Positions 1 through 7,456 of a DNA stretch of 14,319 nucleotides are shown here, piece after piece; the first letter of the stretch is position 1, and the number at the start of each line of letters is the position of its first letter. Below the pieces are notes generated by a model that saw only the letters and a program-made list of their open reading frames with translations, was not told the DNA's origin and searched no databases. The translations under genes and the position numbers were made by a program. Source of the stretch: Zoogloeaceae bacterium (GTDB lineage Bacteria > Pseudomonadota > Gammaproteobacteria > Burkholderiales > Rhodocyclaceae). The DNA is taken from NCBI GenBank assembly GCA_015657735.1, contig SSSX01000344.1, positions 1 to 14,319 of the forward strand, written 5' to 3'.

Positions 1-986
1 GTCAGGCGTGGGCCGGCGTGGCGGTGCTGGCCGGGCGGCTCGCGGCGCTCGGCGACCAGCCGGCGGCGGCGCCTCCGCCGCGCTACGAGGGCGGGCTGGT
101 GGACGGGCTGAAGGCTTTTCAGGCGCGCCACGGGCTGGCGCCGGACGGGGTGATCGGCCGCGACACGCTGGACCGGCTGGAGGTGTCGCCGGCCGCCCGC
201 GTGCGCCAGATCGGCCTCAACATGGAACGCCTGCGGTGGACGCCGCTGCGCCCGGCGCTGCGGATGATCGTCGTGAACGTGCCGGAGTTCGTGCTGCGCG
301 CCTACGCGCCGGAGGGCGGCGCGCTGGCGGTGCGGCTGCGGATGAAGGTCATCGTCGGCAAGGCCCTCGACACCCGTACGCCGCTGTTCGCCGAGGATAT
401 GCGCTTCATCGAGTTCAGCCCGAACTGGAACGTGCCGCCGTCGATCGCCCAGGCCGAACTGGTGCCCCGGCTGCGCCGCGAGCCGGCCTATTTCGACGAG
501 CAGGGCTTCGAGTTCGTGGCCGGCGACGGCCGCGTGCTGGCCGGCCTGTCGGACGACCGGCTCGAGGCGGTGCTGCGCGGCCAGCTGCGCATCCGCCAGC
601 GGCCGGGGCCGAAGAACGCGCTCGGCGACATCAAGTTCGTCTTTCCGAACAACGACAACATCTACTTGCACCACACGCCGGCGACCCGGCTGTTCGCGCA
701 TCCGCGGCGCGATTTCAGCCATGGCTGCATCCGCGTCGAGGCGCCGGTCGAGCTGGCCCGTTTCGTGCTGCAGGATCAGCCGGAATGGACCGAGGCGCGC
801 ATCCGCGAGGCGATGGCGAAGGGCAGTTCGGCCACGCTGCGCCTGCGCGATCCGCTGCCGGTGGTGATCGCCTACCGCACGGTGCTGGTCGAGACCGACG
901 GCCGGGTGTTGTTCCTGCCGGATATCTACGGCCACGACGGGCTGCTCGACGAGGCGCTGCGACGCCGGAGCGCGGTGCGGCGTTGA
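1..986 (+). CDS. L,D-transpeptidase (YcbB/LdtD-like), 5' end cut off
   Basis: Periplasmic enzyme that forms 3-3 crosslinks in peptidoglycan, or attaches substrates to it, through an acyl-enzyme on cysteine. The reading frame is open to the left edge (it begins Q-A-W-A-G-V), so the true start and any signal peptide lie outside the window; the GTG at 18 is not a credible start. Visible parts in order: a peptidoglycan-binding_1-like repeat (GLVDGLKAFQARHGLAPDG, about 76-160), a linker with the LNMERLRW motif typical of YcbB-type enzymes, then the YkuD catalytic domain with LHHTP and the signature SHGCIRV. The catalytic Cys codon is at 726-728, and the preceding His and Gly are intact. The C-terminal tail (VIAYRTVLVETDGRVLFLPDIYG) is also usual for the long LdtD-like class. 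The gene stops at TGA 984-986, directly before a strong terminator. The family call is confident; which paralogue it is cannot be told. Confidence 0.93.
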   Translation, partial: QAWAGVAVLAGRLAALGDQPAAAPPPRYEGGLVDGLKAFQARHGLAPDGVIGRDTLDRLEVSPAARVRQIGLNMERLRWTPLRPALRMIVVNVPEFVLRAYAPEGGALAVRLRMKVIVGKALDTRTPLFAEDMRFIEFSPNWNVPPSIAQAELVPRLRREPAYFDEQGFEFVAGDGRVLAGLSDDRLEAVLRGQLRIRQRPGPKNALGDIKFVFPNNDNIYLHHTPATRLFAHPRRDFSHGCIRVEAPVELARFVLQDQPEWTEARIREAMAKGSSATLRLRDPLPVVIAYRTVLVETDGRVLFLPDIYGHDGLLDEALRRRSAVRR

Positions 987-987
987 C

Positions 988-1030
988 GCAAAAACAGCAA
1001 CAATGATCGATCCATTGTTGCTGTTTTTGC
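988..1030. terminator. Bidirectional intrinsic terminator
   Basis: Perfect inverted repeat with 18-nt arms (GCAAAAACAGCAACAATG at 988-1005 and its exact complement at 1013-1030) and a 7-nt loop. Each outer arm carries a run of five A or T, so transcripts from either side end in a U-run. It lies between two convergent genes: the L,D-transpeptidase gene stops 2 bp before it and the minus-strand YceI gene stops 33 bp beyond it. The stem is AT-rich at its base, so part of the U-run lies inside the stem, as is common for two-way terminators. Confidence 0.85.
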
Positions 1031-1063
1031 AATTGCGAGCCCCCGGGCGGGGGCCGGGCCTGC

Positions 1064-1630
1064 TTACATCTTGATCGCTTCGACCGGGATCGTGATCGTC
1101 ACGTCGTCGCCGACGTAGGGCGCGTACTTGCCCATGTTGAAATCGGTGCGCTTGACCTTGGCGGTGGCGGTGGCGCCGCAGGCGTCCTTCTTCAGCATCG
1201 GGTGCGGCATGCAGTGCGAGGACACGATGGTCAGCGTGACCGGCTTGGTGACGCCCTTGAGGGTCAGGTTGCCTTCGACGCTGGCGGGTTTGTCGCCGTC
1301 GAAGTTCACCTTGGTGGATTTGTAGGTGGCGGTCGGGTATTGCGCGGTGGACAGGAAGTCCTCGCCCTGGATGTGCTGGTTGAAGAGCGGGAAACCGGTG
1401 TTCACCGAGGTGGTGTCGATGGTCACGTCCACCGCGCCGGTCTTGGCGGCGCGGTCGAGGGTGATGGTGCCGCTGGCCTTGTCGAAGCGCGACAGCTGCT
1501 GGGAGTAGCCGAAGTGGCTGTACTCGAAGCGCGGCAGGGTGTGGGAGCCGTCGATGGTGAAGGTTTCGGGGGCGGCCAGCGCGGAGGTGGACAGGGCGGC
1601 GGCGAGGGCGAGGAGGGTGAGCTTCTTCAT
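1064..1630 (-). CDS. YceI-family periplasmic protein (first of two)
   Basis: 188-residue lipocalin-like beta-barrel protein of the YceI family, whose members bind isoprenoid chains such as polyprenyl or quinone tails in the periplasm. An N-terminal signal peptide is visible (MKKLTLLALAAALSTSALA, cleavage likely before APE). Family motifs follow: FTIDGSHT at the mature N-terminus, FNQHIQGEDFLSTAQYPTA in the middle, GNLTLKGVTKPVTL, and a DFNMGKYAP segment near the end. Cys140 and Cys151 could form a disulfide, a trait of one YceI subgroup. The start is set by a good AAGGA ribosome-binding site 7 bp upstream; the frame runs further upstream but overlaps the neighbouring gene. It is the last gene of the DODA-b561-YceI-YceI operon, 44 bp after the other YceI gene, and ends facing the shared terminator. 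The ligand is not known. Confidence 0.92.
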   Translation of the reverse strand: MKKLTLLALAAALSTSALAAPETFTIDGSHTLPRFEYSHFGYSQQLSRFDKASGTITLDRAAKTGAVDVTIDTTSVNTGFPLFNQHIQGEDFLSTAQYPTATYKSTKVNFDGDKPASVEGNLTLKGVTKPVTLTIVSSHCMPHPMLKKDACGATATAKVKRTDFNMGKYAPYVGDDVTITIPVEAIKM

Positions 1631-1674
1631 GCTGTTTTCCTTCTGGGAAGAGATTGGATCAGGGAGTTGGGGGA

Positions 1675-2253
1675 TTACTTCTTGGCCGTGGCAGCCGCCG
1701 GGGTGGCCACCACGTGGAACTTGATTTCGATTTCGTTGGCGACGGCGGAGAAGTCGGACCACGGGCCTTCGCCGATGTTGTAGTCCATCCGCTTGAGCAC
1801 GAAGGCGCCGTCGAAGACGCCGTTGGCGCCGTCCTGCTTGAAGGTGAAGGGGGCGACCACGTCGCGGGTCTGGCCCTTGATGGTCATCTTGCCGAGCGCT
1901 TCGAAGCGGTTGCCGCCAAGGGCCTTGACGCCGGTCGAGACGAAGCGGGCGGTCGGGAAGGCCTTGACGTTGAACCACTGCTTGCCGACGACTTCGTCGT
2001 TGGCGTCCTTCGAGCCGGCGTCGATGCTGGCCAGATCGATGTCGAGGGTGGTGCTGGCGGCGGTCGGCTTGGCCGGGTCGAAGGCGATCTGGGTGCTGAA
2101 TTTCTTGAACGAGCCGGGCACCGGCACGCCCATCTGCTTGGTGTTGAAGGCGAGGCTGCTTTTGGCGGCGTCGACCTGTTTGAATTCGACGGCATGGGCC
2201 GTGCCGGCGAGGAGCAGGGCGGCGGCCGGGAGGGCGATCAGCTGGAGTTTCAT
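1675..2253 (-). CDS. YceI-family periplasmic protein (second)
   Basis: 192-residue YceI-family protein, clearly diverged from its downstream neighbour. Signal peptide MKLQLIALPAAALLLAGTAHA, with cleavage likely before VEF. The mature part shows the usual order: FKQVDAAKSSLAFNTKQMGV, a LDIDLASIDAG strand, GKQWFNVKAFPTARFVST, MTIKGQTRDVVAPFTF and FVLKRMDYNIGEGPWSD. That last motif is characteristic of the YceI subgroup usually encoded next to cytochrome b561. No cysteines remain in the mature part, unlike the partner protein. Its gene starts 25 bp after the b561 stop and is presumably co-transcribed. A role in carrying or shielding a quinone or isoprenoid for the adjacent b561 is plausible from the family and context, but is an inference. 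Confidence 0.92.
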   Translation of the reverse strand: MKLQLIALPAAALLLAGTAHAVEFKQVDAAKSSLAFNTKQMGVPVPGSFKKFSTQIAFDPAKPTAASTTLDIDLASIDAGSKDANDEVVGKQWFNVKAFPTARFVSTGVKALGGNRFEALGKMTIKGQTRDVVAPFTFKQDGANGVFDGAFVLKRMDYNIGEGPWSDFSAVANEIEIKFHVVATPAAATAKK

Positions 2254-2278
2254 GGTTTCTCTCTCGGGGGTTCGGTGG

Positions 2279-2815
2279 TTATTTGCCGAAGGGCAGCATG
2301 CGGCGCAGCGTCGCGTCGCGGTCGATGATGTGGTGCTTGAGCGCCCCGGCCACGTGCAGGCCGACGAGGACGAACAGCAGCCAGTTCAGGGACTCGTGGA
2401 CTTCCTTCAGCAGGTCGCCGAGTTCCTTGTCCTTGCCGACCAGATCGGGCAGCGGCAGCACGCCGAAATAGACGGTCTGGAAGCCTTTGGCCGAGCTCAT
2501 CAGCCAGCCGGTCAGCGGCACCAGGAACATCAGCAGGTAGAGCAGGTGGTGGGTGGCGGTGGCGATTTTGTGCTGCCAGGCCGGGGCCGGCAGCGGCGCC
2601 GGCGGCGGCATCAGGGTGCGCACCGCGATGCGCACCACGAAGAGCAGCAGCACGGTGATGCCGATCCACTTGTGATACGAGTAGAGCTTGAGCTTGTACG
2701 GCGACAGGGGTAGTTCGTGCATGTACACACCCAGCGGCCAGGCGACGAGGATCAGCAGCGCGATGATCCAGTGGGCGCCGATGGCGGGGGCGGAGTAGCG
2801 GTCGGTGGAAGGCAT
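2279..2815 (-). CDS. Cytochrome b561 (CybB-like, four-helix dihaem b)
   Basis: 178-residue inner-membrane protein with four hydrophobic helices at roughly residues 12-32, 49-68, 90-110 and 143-160. Prokaryotic b561 proteins hold two non-covalent haem b groups and pass electrons between quinol and periplasmic acceptors; E. coli CybB is a superoxide:ubiquinone oxidoreductase. Candidate haem-ligand histidines are His15 (GAHW), His48 (YHKW), His89/90 and His154 (GLHV), with His140 nearby. The ATG at 2813-2815 is preferred: it starts MPSTDRYS, 5 bp after the TGA of the upstream dioxygenase, with GGAG about 12 bp ahead. Earlier in-frame starts would overlap that gene. The tight spacing implies translational coupling with the dioxygenase and co-expression with the two YceI genes downstream. 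The family is certain; the physiological electron partners are not. Confidence 0.92.
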   Translation of the reverse strand: MPSTDRYSAPAIGAHWIIALLILVAWPLGVYMHELPLSPYKLKLYSYHKWIGITVLLLFVVRIAVRTLMPPPAPLPAPAWQHKIATATHHLLYLLMFLVPLTGWLMSSAKGFQTVYFGVLPLPDLVGKDKELGDLLKEVHESLNWLLFVLVGLHVAGALKHHIIDRDATLRRMLPFGK

Positions 2816-2820
2816 GGGGT

Positions 2821-3633
2821 TCAGGGCTCCGCAGTGAAGGAGGTCGGGCTGTCGTTCTGCCACAGGTAGGCATCCATGGCCAGACCGCTGTAGGTGTATT
2901 CCGGTTCCAGGCGCAGCGGTTTTTCGCCGGGTTCGGCTGCGCCGAGGGCGGCGAAGAGCGGCAGCAGGTGCTCCTCGGTGGGGTGGGCGCCGGCGCCGTG
3001 CGGGGCGACGCGGCGGTAGTCGAGCAGGGCCGGGCGGTCGTCGCGGGCGAGGGCGTCGCCCAGCCAGCCGGCGAACTCGACCGCCTGCGGTTCGGGCGCG
3101 CCGTTGGCGCCCCAGGTCAGCCAGTTGAAATTATGGGTGACCGCGCCGGAGGCGAGGATCAGCACGCCCTCGTCGCGCAGCGGCCGCAGGGCCGCGCCGA
3201 GCCGGCGGTGCCAGTCGGGGCCGGCGAAGGGCTGCAGCGCCAGCTGCACGACGGGCAGGTCGGCGGCCGGATACATCGCCGTCAGCGGAATCCACGCGCC
3301 GTGGTCGAGGCCGCGCTCGGGCACGTCGCCGTTCGGCAGACCGGCTTCGGCGAGCAGGTCGCGGACCCGCCGGGCAAGCTCGGGCGCGCCGGGTGCCGGG
3401 TAGCTCATCTGGTAGAGGGCCGGCGGAAAACCGCCGAAATCGTGAATGGTTTCGGGGCTGGCGGCGGTGCTGACGGTGGGCACGCGCGCCGCCCAGTGCG
3501 CGGAAATCACCAGGATCGCCCGGGGGCGCGGCAGCTCGGCGCCCAGCCTTTCCCACAGGCGCACGCTGGCGCCGGGGTTGAGCAGCACGTCCGGCGCGCC
3601 ATGCGAGACGAAGAGAACGGGTTGTCGGCTCAT
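2821..3633 (-). CDS. ygiD: DODA-type extradiol dioxygenase (YgiD-like)
   Basis: 270-residue class III extradiol ring-cleavage dioxygenase of the 4,5-DOPA dioxygenase family. E. coli YgiD opens the L-DOPA ring and binds zinc, although the family is often drawn as Fe(II)-dependent. Expected metal or active-site histidines are present: His11 (VSHGAPD), His46 (SAHW), His111 (LDHGAW), His167 (THNF) and His222 (EEHLLP). The 35-residue spacing of the first pair fits the family, and the length is normal. The start at 3631-3633 has an AAGGAG site 7 bp upstream, which rules out the longer in-frame versions. It is the first gene of the four-gene operon and is divergent from a LysR-type regulator with 121 bp between them, the classic layout for a regulator that controls its neighbour. 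The natural aromatic substrate is unknown. Confidence 0.92.
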   Translation of the reverse strand: MSRQPVLFVSHGAPDVLLNPGASVRLWERLGAELPRPRAILVISAHWAARVPTVSTAASPETIHDFGGFPPALYQMSYPAPGAPELARRVRDLLAEAGLPNGDVPERGLDHGAWIPLTAMYPAADLPVVQLALQPFAGPDWHRRLGAALRPLRDEGVLILASGAVTHNFNWLTWGANGAPEPQAVEFAGWLGDALARDDRPALLDYRRVAPHGAGAHPTEEHLLPLFAALGAAEPGEKPLRLEPEYTYSGLAMDAYLWQNDSPTSFTAEP

Positions 3634-3695
3634 GTCGGGGCTCCTTGGAGCAATGTCTTGTTGTGGGTACAGCAGCATGTGGGCGCACTGTAGAC

Positions 3696-3712
3696 TTTTG
3701 ATTGGTTCAAAA
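3696..3712. promoter_or_regulatory. Dyad operator candidate for the LysR regulator
   Basis: Perfect 6-bp inverted repeat TTTTGA-TTGGT-TCAAAA in the region between the dioxygenase and LysR genes. It contains T-N11-A pairs (for example T3697 and A3709), the usual LysR-box geometry. It covers the -35 hexamer of the lysR promoter and lies about 63-79 bp upstream of the dioxygenase start codon, where a LysR protein could repress itself and activate the divergent operon. The site is seen; its function is inferred. Confidence 0.5.
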
Positions 3713-3726
3713 ATAGCCTTTAATAC
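3698..3726 (+). promoter_or_regulatory. Sigma70-type promoter of the LysR gene
   Basis: TTGATT at 3698-3703, a 17-bp spacer, then TAATAC at 3721-3726, in an AT-rich patch that stands out from the GC-rich surroundings. Transcription would begin near 3733, giving a leader of about 22 nt before the ATG at 3755. The spacing is optimal and both hexamers are near consensus. Confidence 0.65.
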
Positions 3727-3754
3727 AGACATCTTTGTTGCTGGATTTGAAACA

Positions 3755-4657
3755 ATGGACCGACTCAATGCCATGGACGTGTTCGTCCGCGTTGCCGAAA
3801 CCGGCAGTTTCACCGCCGTTGCCGACCATCTGGGCCTCGCCCGTTCGATGGTCACCCGCCAGGTGACGGGCCTCGAGGCCCATCTCGGCGTCAAGCTGAT
3901 CGCGCGCAGCACGCGCAGCCTGAAACTGACCGCCGAGGGCGAGGTGTATCTCGAGCGCTGTCGCGAGATCCTCGGTCTGGTCGGCGCCGCCGAGGGCGAT
4001 CTGTCGGGCGGCGACCGCGCCCCCCGCGGGCCGATCCGCATCAGCGTGCCGGTGAGCTTCGGCGTGCGCCAGCTGGCGCCGCTGGTGGCGGAGTTCGTCA
4101 ATCTCTACCCCGAGGTGAGCCTCGACGTGGATTTCAACGACCGCCAGGTCAATCTCATCGAGAGCGGCATCGACATGGCGGTACGCATCACCGGCCATCT
4201 CGATCCGACCCAGGTGGCGCGGCGCCTGTCCACGTCGCGGATGCTGACGCTGGCCTCGCCCGACTACGTGGCCCGCCACGGTCGCCCGGCGCGGCCGGAG
4301 GATCTGGCCGGCCACCAGTGCCTCGGCTACACCGGCTCGGCGCGTTCGAGCTGGCCCTTCGTGGTGGACGGCGAAACGCTGTGGGTGCCGGTCAAGAGCC
4401 GCCTGCAGGCCAACAGCGGCGACGCGCTGGTGGATGCCTGCCAGCGCGGCCTGGGCATCTGCCGCCAGCCGAGTTTCATCGCCGCCCCGGCCGTCAAGGC
4501 CGGTCTGCTCGAAGTCATGCTGCCGGATTTCCCGGGGCCGGAGGTCGGCATCTACGCAATCTTTCCAAGCAACCGCTATCTGCCGACACGGGTGCGGGCG
4601 CTGGCCGACTACCTGGCCGAGTGCCTCGGCCCCGAGCCGTCGTGGGACCGGCTGTGA
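3755..4657 (+). CDS. LysR-family transcriptional regulator
   Basis: 300-residue LysR-type regulator of normal length. Residues about 4-62 form the winged helix-turn-helix (MDVFVRVAETGSFTAVADHL, then ARSMVTRQVTGLEAHLGVKL, then the wing TRSLKLTAEGEVYLERC). Residues about 90-295 form the two-lobed effector-binding domain (PIRISVPVSFGVRQLAPLVA near its start). The start MDRLNAMDVF is the standard N-terminus of this subgroup. The ribosome-binding site is weak (GGA, about 10 bp upstream), and the frame is open further upstream but would run through the promoter. It is divergent from the DODA-b561-YceI-YceI operon, which is its most likely target. It could also influence the cytochrome operon 162 bp downstream, but that operon has its own candidate promoter. 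The inducer is unknown. Confidence 0.93.
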   Translation: MDRLNAMDVFVRVAETGSFTAVADHLGLARSMVTRQVTGLEAHLGVKLIARSTRSLKLTAEGEVYLERCREILGLVGAAEGDLSGGDRAPRGPIRISVPVSFGVRQLAPLVAEFVNLYPEVSLDVDFNDRQVNLIESGIDMAVRITGHLDPTQVARRLSTSRMLTLASPDYVARHGRPARPEDLAGHQCLGYTGSARSSWPFVVDGETLWVPVKSRLQANSGDALVDACQRGLGICRQPSFIAAPAVKAGLLEVMLPDFPGPEVGIYAIFPSNRYLPTRVRALADYLAECLGPEPSWDRL

Positions 4658-4683
4658 GTCGGCGGCGGGGCGGCCCAGCCCCA

Positions 4684-4711
4684 TTGCGGTGCGGATGATC
4701 TTTGCTATAAC
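4684..4711 (+). promoter_or_regulatory. Possible promoter of the cytochrome operon
   Basis: TTGCGG at 4684-4689, a 16-bp spacer and TATAAC at 4706-4711, in the 162-bp gap between the LysR gene and the first cytochrome gene. The -10 matches consensus well and the -35 moderately. Just upstream (4667-4682) is a short GGGGC/GCCCC hairpin without a T-run, too weak to call a terminator. Between this promoter and the ATG at 4820 lies an untranslated leader of about 100 nt with a ten-codon mini-ORF at 4718-4750. No regulator site was recognised. Confidence 0.45.
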
Positions 4712-4819
4712 ACCATCATGACCGGCCCCGACAGAGAGGCGCGCGGCTGACCGTCGGAGCATGGATTCCGCGGCGGTGGCGGTGGGTGCCGGGCGGTGAT
4801 CTCGAAAGGGAATGCAGCC

Positions 4820-7444
4820 ATGAAACGCACCCGTCTGGCCGCCGTGGCGGTTCTTGTTGTCATGTTCGGCGCCTGGTTCCTGACCCGCTTGGGCGCGGTC
4901 GATTCGGGGACGGCGCTGGTTCATGCGCAGAATGCCCCGGCGGTGCAGTCCGCCGCGCCGGTCGCCCAGGTGCCCGAAGCCGGGCTGGTGGACCAGAACC
5001 AGCCCTACTTCGAGTCCTGCGCCCGCGAAGGGCTCAACGAATCCGAATGCGTCGGCCGCCTGATCTGGTTCAAGGCCACCGGCGGCAACGAACGTTTCCA
5101 CACCTACACCTTCCAGCAGCGCATCGGCGTGCTCGTCGACTGGTTCCGCGTGCTGCGCACCGACCAGCGCAACGACCGTTTCTGGGCCTGGGGCATCATC
5201 AACGATCCGTCCTGCTGCAAGCCCGGCGACGCCAACTGCCCAGCCAGGTCGCTGGACGAAACCTACGGTTTCGACTGGTGCCCCGGCGACGATGTGCTGC
5301 TCAAATACGTCGGCAAGACCGGCTATGTCGACCCGGCCTGCGGCCTCAAGGATGCCGCCCTCGACCCCGACGATCCGCACAGCCAGGGCGGCAAGATCGA
5401 CCAGCGGCATTCCGCCTGCGACCTGCGCTTCGGCACCTCGACCGGCGCGCTGGGCATCCGCAAGTTCCCCAATCCGCGTTTCGACGCGGAAAAGTGGAAG
5501 GCCGCAAATGGCGGCAGCGCCGGCTGGGCGGGGTTTGACCGCAAGATGGATGCCACCACCGGCGTCGAGTCCGACAGCCGCGTCAGCAAGCTGGCCGACG
5601 GCTCCGTCGAGCCGCCGTTCCTGATCGGCACCTCCTGCGGCTCCTGCCACATCGCCTTCGACCCGCTCAACCCGCCGGCCGACCCGGCCCACCCGAAGTG
5701 GGAAAACATCAAGGGCCTGGTGGGCAACCAATACACGCGGATGTCCGAACTGCTCGGTTCGGGCATGGCCAAGTCGGCACTCGAATACCAGATGTTCGCC
5801 CACGCCCGGCCGGGCGTCACCGACACCTCGGCGATCTCCCACGACCAGGTGAACAACCCGGGCACCATCAACGCGCTGATCAACGTCGCCCAGCGTCCGG
5901 TGTTCAAGGGCGAGACGGTGACCAAATGGCGCAAGGTGGCGGATTGCGGCGCCGAGAAGGACGAGGGCAAGTGCTGGTGCGAACCCGGCCGGCAGAACAA
6001 GTGCTGGCAGTTCTCGACCCGCAGCGACGACGTGACGCCGGTGTTCCTGGCCGGCAAGAAGGTCAATCTGCCCGGCATCCATCACATCCTGAAGGGCGGC
6101 GAGGATTCCACCGGCGCCCACGAGGCGATCCAGCGGGTGTACTTCAACATCGGTTCGTGCTCGGAGCAGTGCTGGGTCAATCACTTCACCGACATGCGTC
6201 AGGTCGACCCGGAGCAGCGCGGCTTCGGCCAGACGCCGTTCAACGTTGGCCAGTGCCGGCGCGACTGTCCGAACTTCCGTGCGGTGGAGGATCGCCTGCA
6301 GAATATCCTCGATTTCTTCGCCTCGGCCGAGTCCGACGAAACCGACCTGTTCGCCGCCCGCGCCAACCAGCGCAAGGCGAAGAACGCGGCGGCGGCCTAC
6401 GGCCGTGCCGACCTGGTCGCCGATCTGGAGAAGGAATTCGGCAAGGGCGCGGTGAGCCGCGGCAAGACGGTGTTCGCCGAAAACTGCGCGCGCTGCCATT
6501 CGAGCATCCCCGAAGCCGACGGCGGACCCTTCGGCAGCCGCGACTTCGCCGCGCCGAACGAAGCCCACCCGCGCAAGGTGAGGGCCGACTTCCTTGGCAA
6601 CGATCAGGCGACGCCGGTCACCGAAGTGGGCACCTTCCGCTGCCGCTCGCTGCACTCCAACCACATGGCCGGGCATCTGTACCAGGAGTACGGCTCCGAG
6701 GCCATGCGCGGCCGGGCCGTGGTGGCCGACATCCCCGAGCCCGAAGCCCTGAAGAACGGCGGGCGCGGCTACATGCGCAACGTGTCGCTGGTGAACATCT
6801 GGGCCACGGCGCCTTTCATGCACAACAACGCCATCGGCCCCGAAGTGTGCGGCAAGCCGGCCAATGCGGAGAACGACTTCCACCGCGCCCGCTACGCCGA
6901 TGCCGGCAACGCGCTGCTGGCCAGCCAGCCCGACTGCGTGCGTTACGACCCCAGCGTCGACGGCCGCTTCGATCTTTACAAGCGCTCGATGTTCGAGTTG
7001 CTGCACCCGAAGGAGCGGGGCCGCAAGATCACCCTGACCAATGCCGACCTGCTGATCGATCTGGGCGTCCGCCCCCTCGACGGCAAGACCGAGAAGCCTC
7101 TCGGCGGCTTCGGTCAGATCAAGATTCCGATGGGCACCAGCGCCGGCTACATTAACGGCCTGCTCCACAAGCAGCTGGTCGGCGATCTGTTCCTCGCCAA
7201 GGTCCATCCGGATCGCCTGGAGGCTGCCGGCAAGAAGGACCGGGTGCCGACCCTGCGTGCCATCGCCGACGAGGTGGTGAAGAACCCGGCGCGCTTCGTC
7301 GATATCCTGCGCGAGAAGCACGATTTCATCGCCGCGAACTACCAGAGCTGCGACCAGCTGGTCGAGAACGAAGGCCACCGCTTCGGCGAGGATTTGTCCG
7401 AAGCCGACAAGAAGGCCATCACCGCCTTCCTCGCCACGCTGTAA
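4820..7444 (+). CDS. Large dihaem c-type cytochrome, RoxA/MauG-like
   Basis: 874-residue exported protein and first gene of the cytochrome operon. The start MKRTRLAAVAVLVV follows an AAAGGG site; residues 1-37 look like a signal peptide or anchor, with possible cleavage after VHA. Two covalent haem sites are seen: C273GSCH277 and C556ARCH560. After the second come EVGTFR (602-607) and APFMHNN (His668), the counterpart of the MauG/CCP motif usually written PYxHNGS, here with HNN. The C-terminus GHRFGEDLSEADKKA (from 852) matches the downstream cytochromes. It is larger than RoxA-type rubber oxygenases (about 680 residues), with extra N-terminal and central segments. By eye it has 24 cysteines, 20 of them outside haem motifs, suggesting many disulfides. 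The likely role is a periplasmic or surface dihaem oxidase, peroxidase or oxygenase. The substrate is unknown, and it could instead be an electron-transfer protein. Confidence 0.85.
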   Translation: MKRTRLAAVAVLVVMFGAWFLTRLGAVDSGTALVHAQNAPAVQSAAPVAQVPEAGLVDQNQPYFESCAREGLNESECVGRLIWFKATGGNERFHTYTFQQRIGVLVDWFRVLRTDQRNDRFWAWGIINDPSCCKPGDANCPARSLDETYGFDWCPGDDVLLKYVGKTGYVDPACGLKDAALDPDDPHSQGGKIDQRHSACDLRFGTSTGALGIRKFPNPRFDAEKWKAANGGSAGWAGFDRKMDATTGVESDSRVSKLADGSVEPPFLIGTSCGSCHIAFDPLNPPADPAHPKWENIKGLVGNQYTRMSELLGSGMAKSALEYQMFAHARPGVTDTSAISHDQVNNPGTINALINVAQRPVFKGETVTKWRKVADCGAEKDEGKCWCEPGRQNKCWQFSTRSDDVTPVFLAGKKVNLPGIHHILKGGEDSTGAHEAIQRVYFNIGSCSEQCWVNHFTDMRQVDPEQRGFGQTPFNVGQCRRDCPNFRAVEDRLQNILDFFASAESDETDLFAARANQRKAKNAAAAYGRADLVADLEKEFGKGAVSRGKTVFAENCARCHSSIPEADGGPFGSRDFAAPNEAHPRKVRADFLGNDQATPVTEVGTFRCRSLHSNHMAGHLYQEYGSEAMRGRAVVADIPEPEALKNGGRGYMRNVSLVNIWATAPFMHNNAIGPEVCGKPANAENDFHRARYADAGNALLASQPDCVRYDPSVDGRFDLYKRSMFELLHPKERGRKITLTNADLLIDLGVRPLDGKTEKPLGGFGQIKIPMGTSAGYINGLLHKQLVGDLFLAKVHPDRLEAAGKKDRVPTLRAIADEVVKNPARFVDILREKHDFIAANYQSCDQLVENEGHRFGEDLSEADKKAITAFLATL

Positions 7445-7456
7445 GGGAGAACCGCC

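Noticed and set aside
1039..1054. GC-rich hairpin GCCCCC-GGGC-GGGGGC just beyond the YceI stop codon
   Set aside because: It has no T-run on either strand. It may help the neighbouring perfect stem, but it is not a terminator by itself.
3707..7378. Minus-strand open frame of more than 1,200 codons opposite the LysR gene and the first cytochrome gene
   Set aside because: The product is low-complexity, rich in Ala, Gly, Val, His and Arg, and shows no domain. It mirrors the codon bias of the real plus-strand genes, whose haem motifs and ribosome-binding sites are clear.
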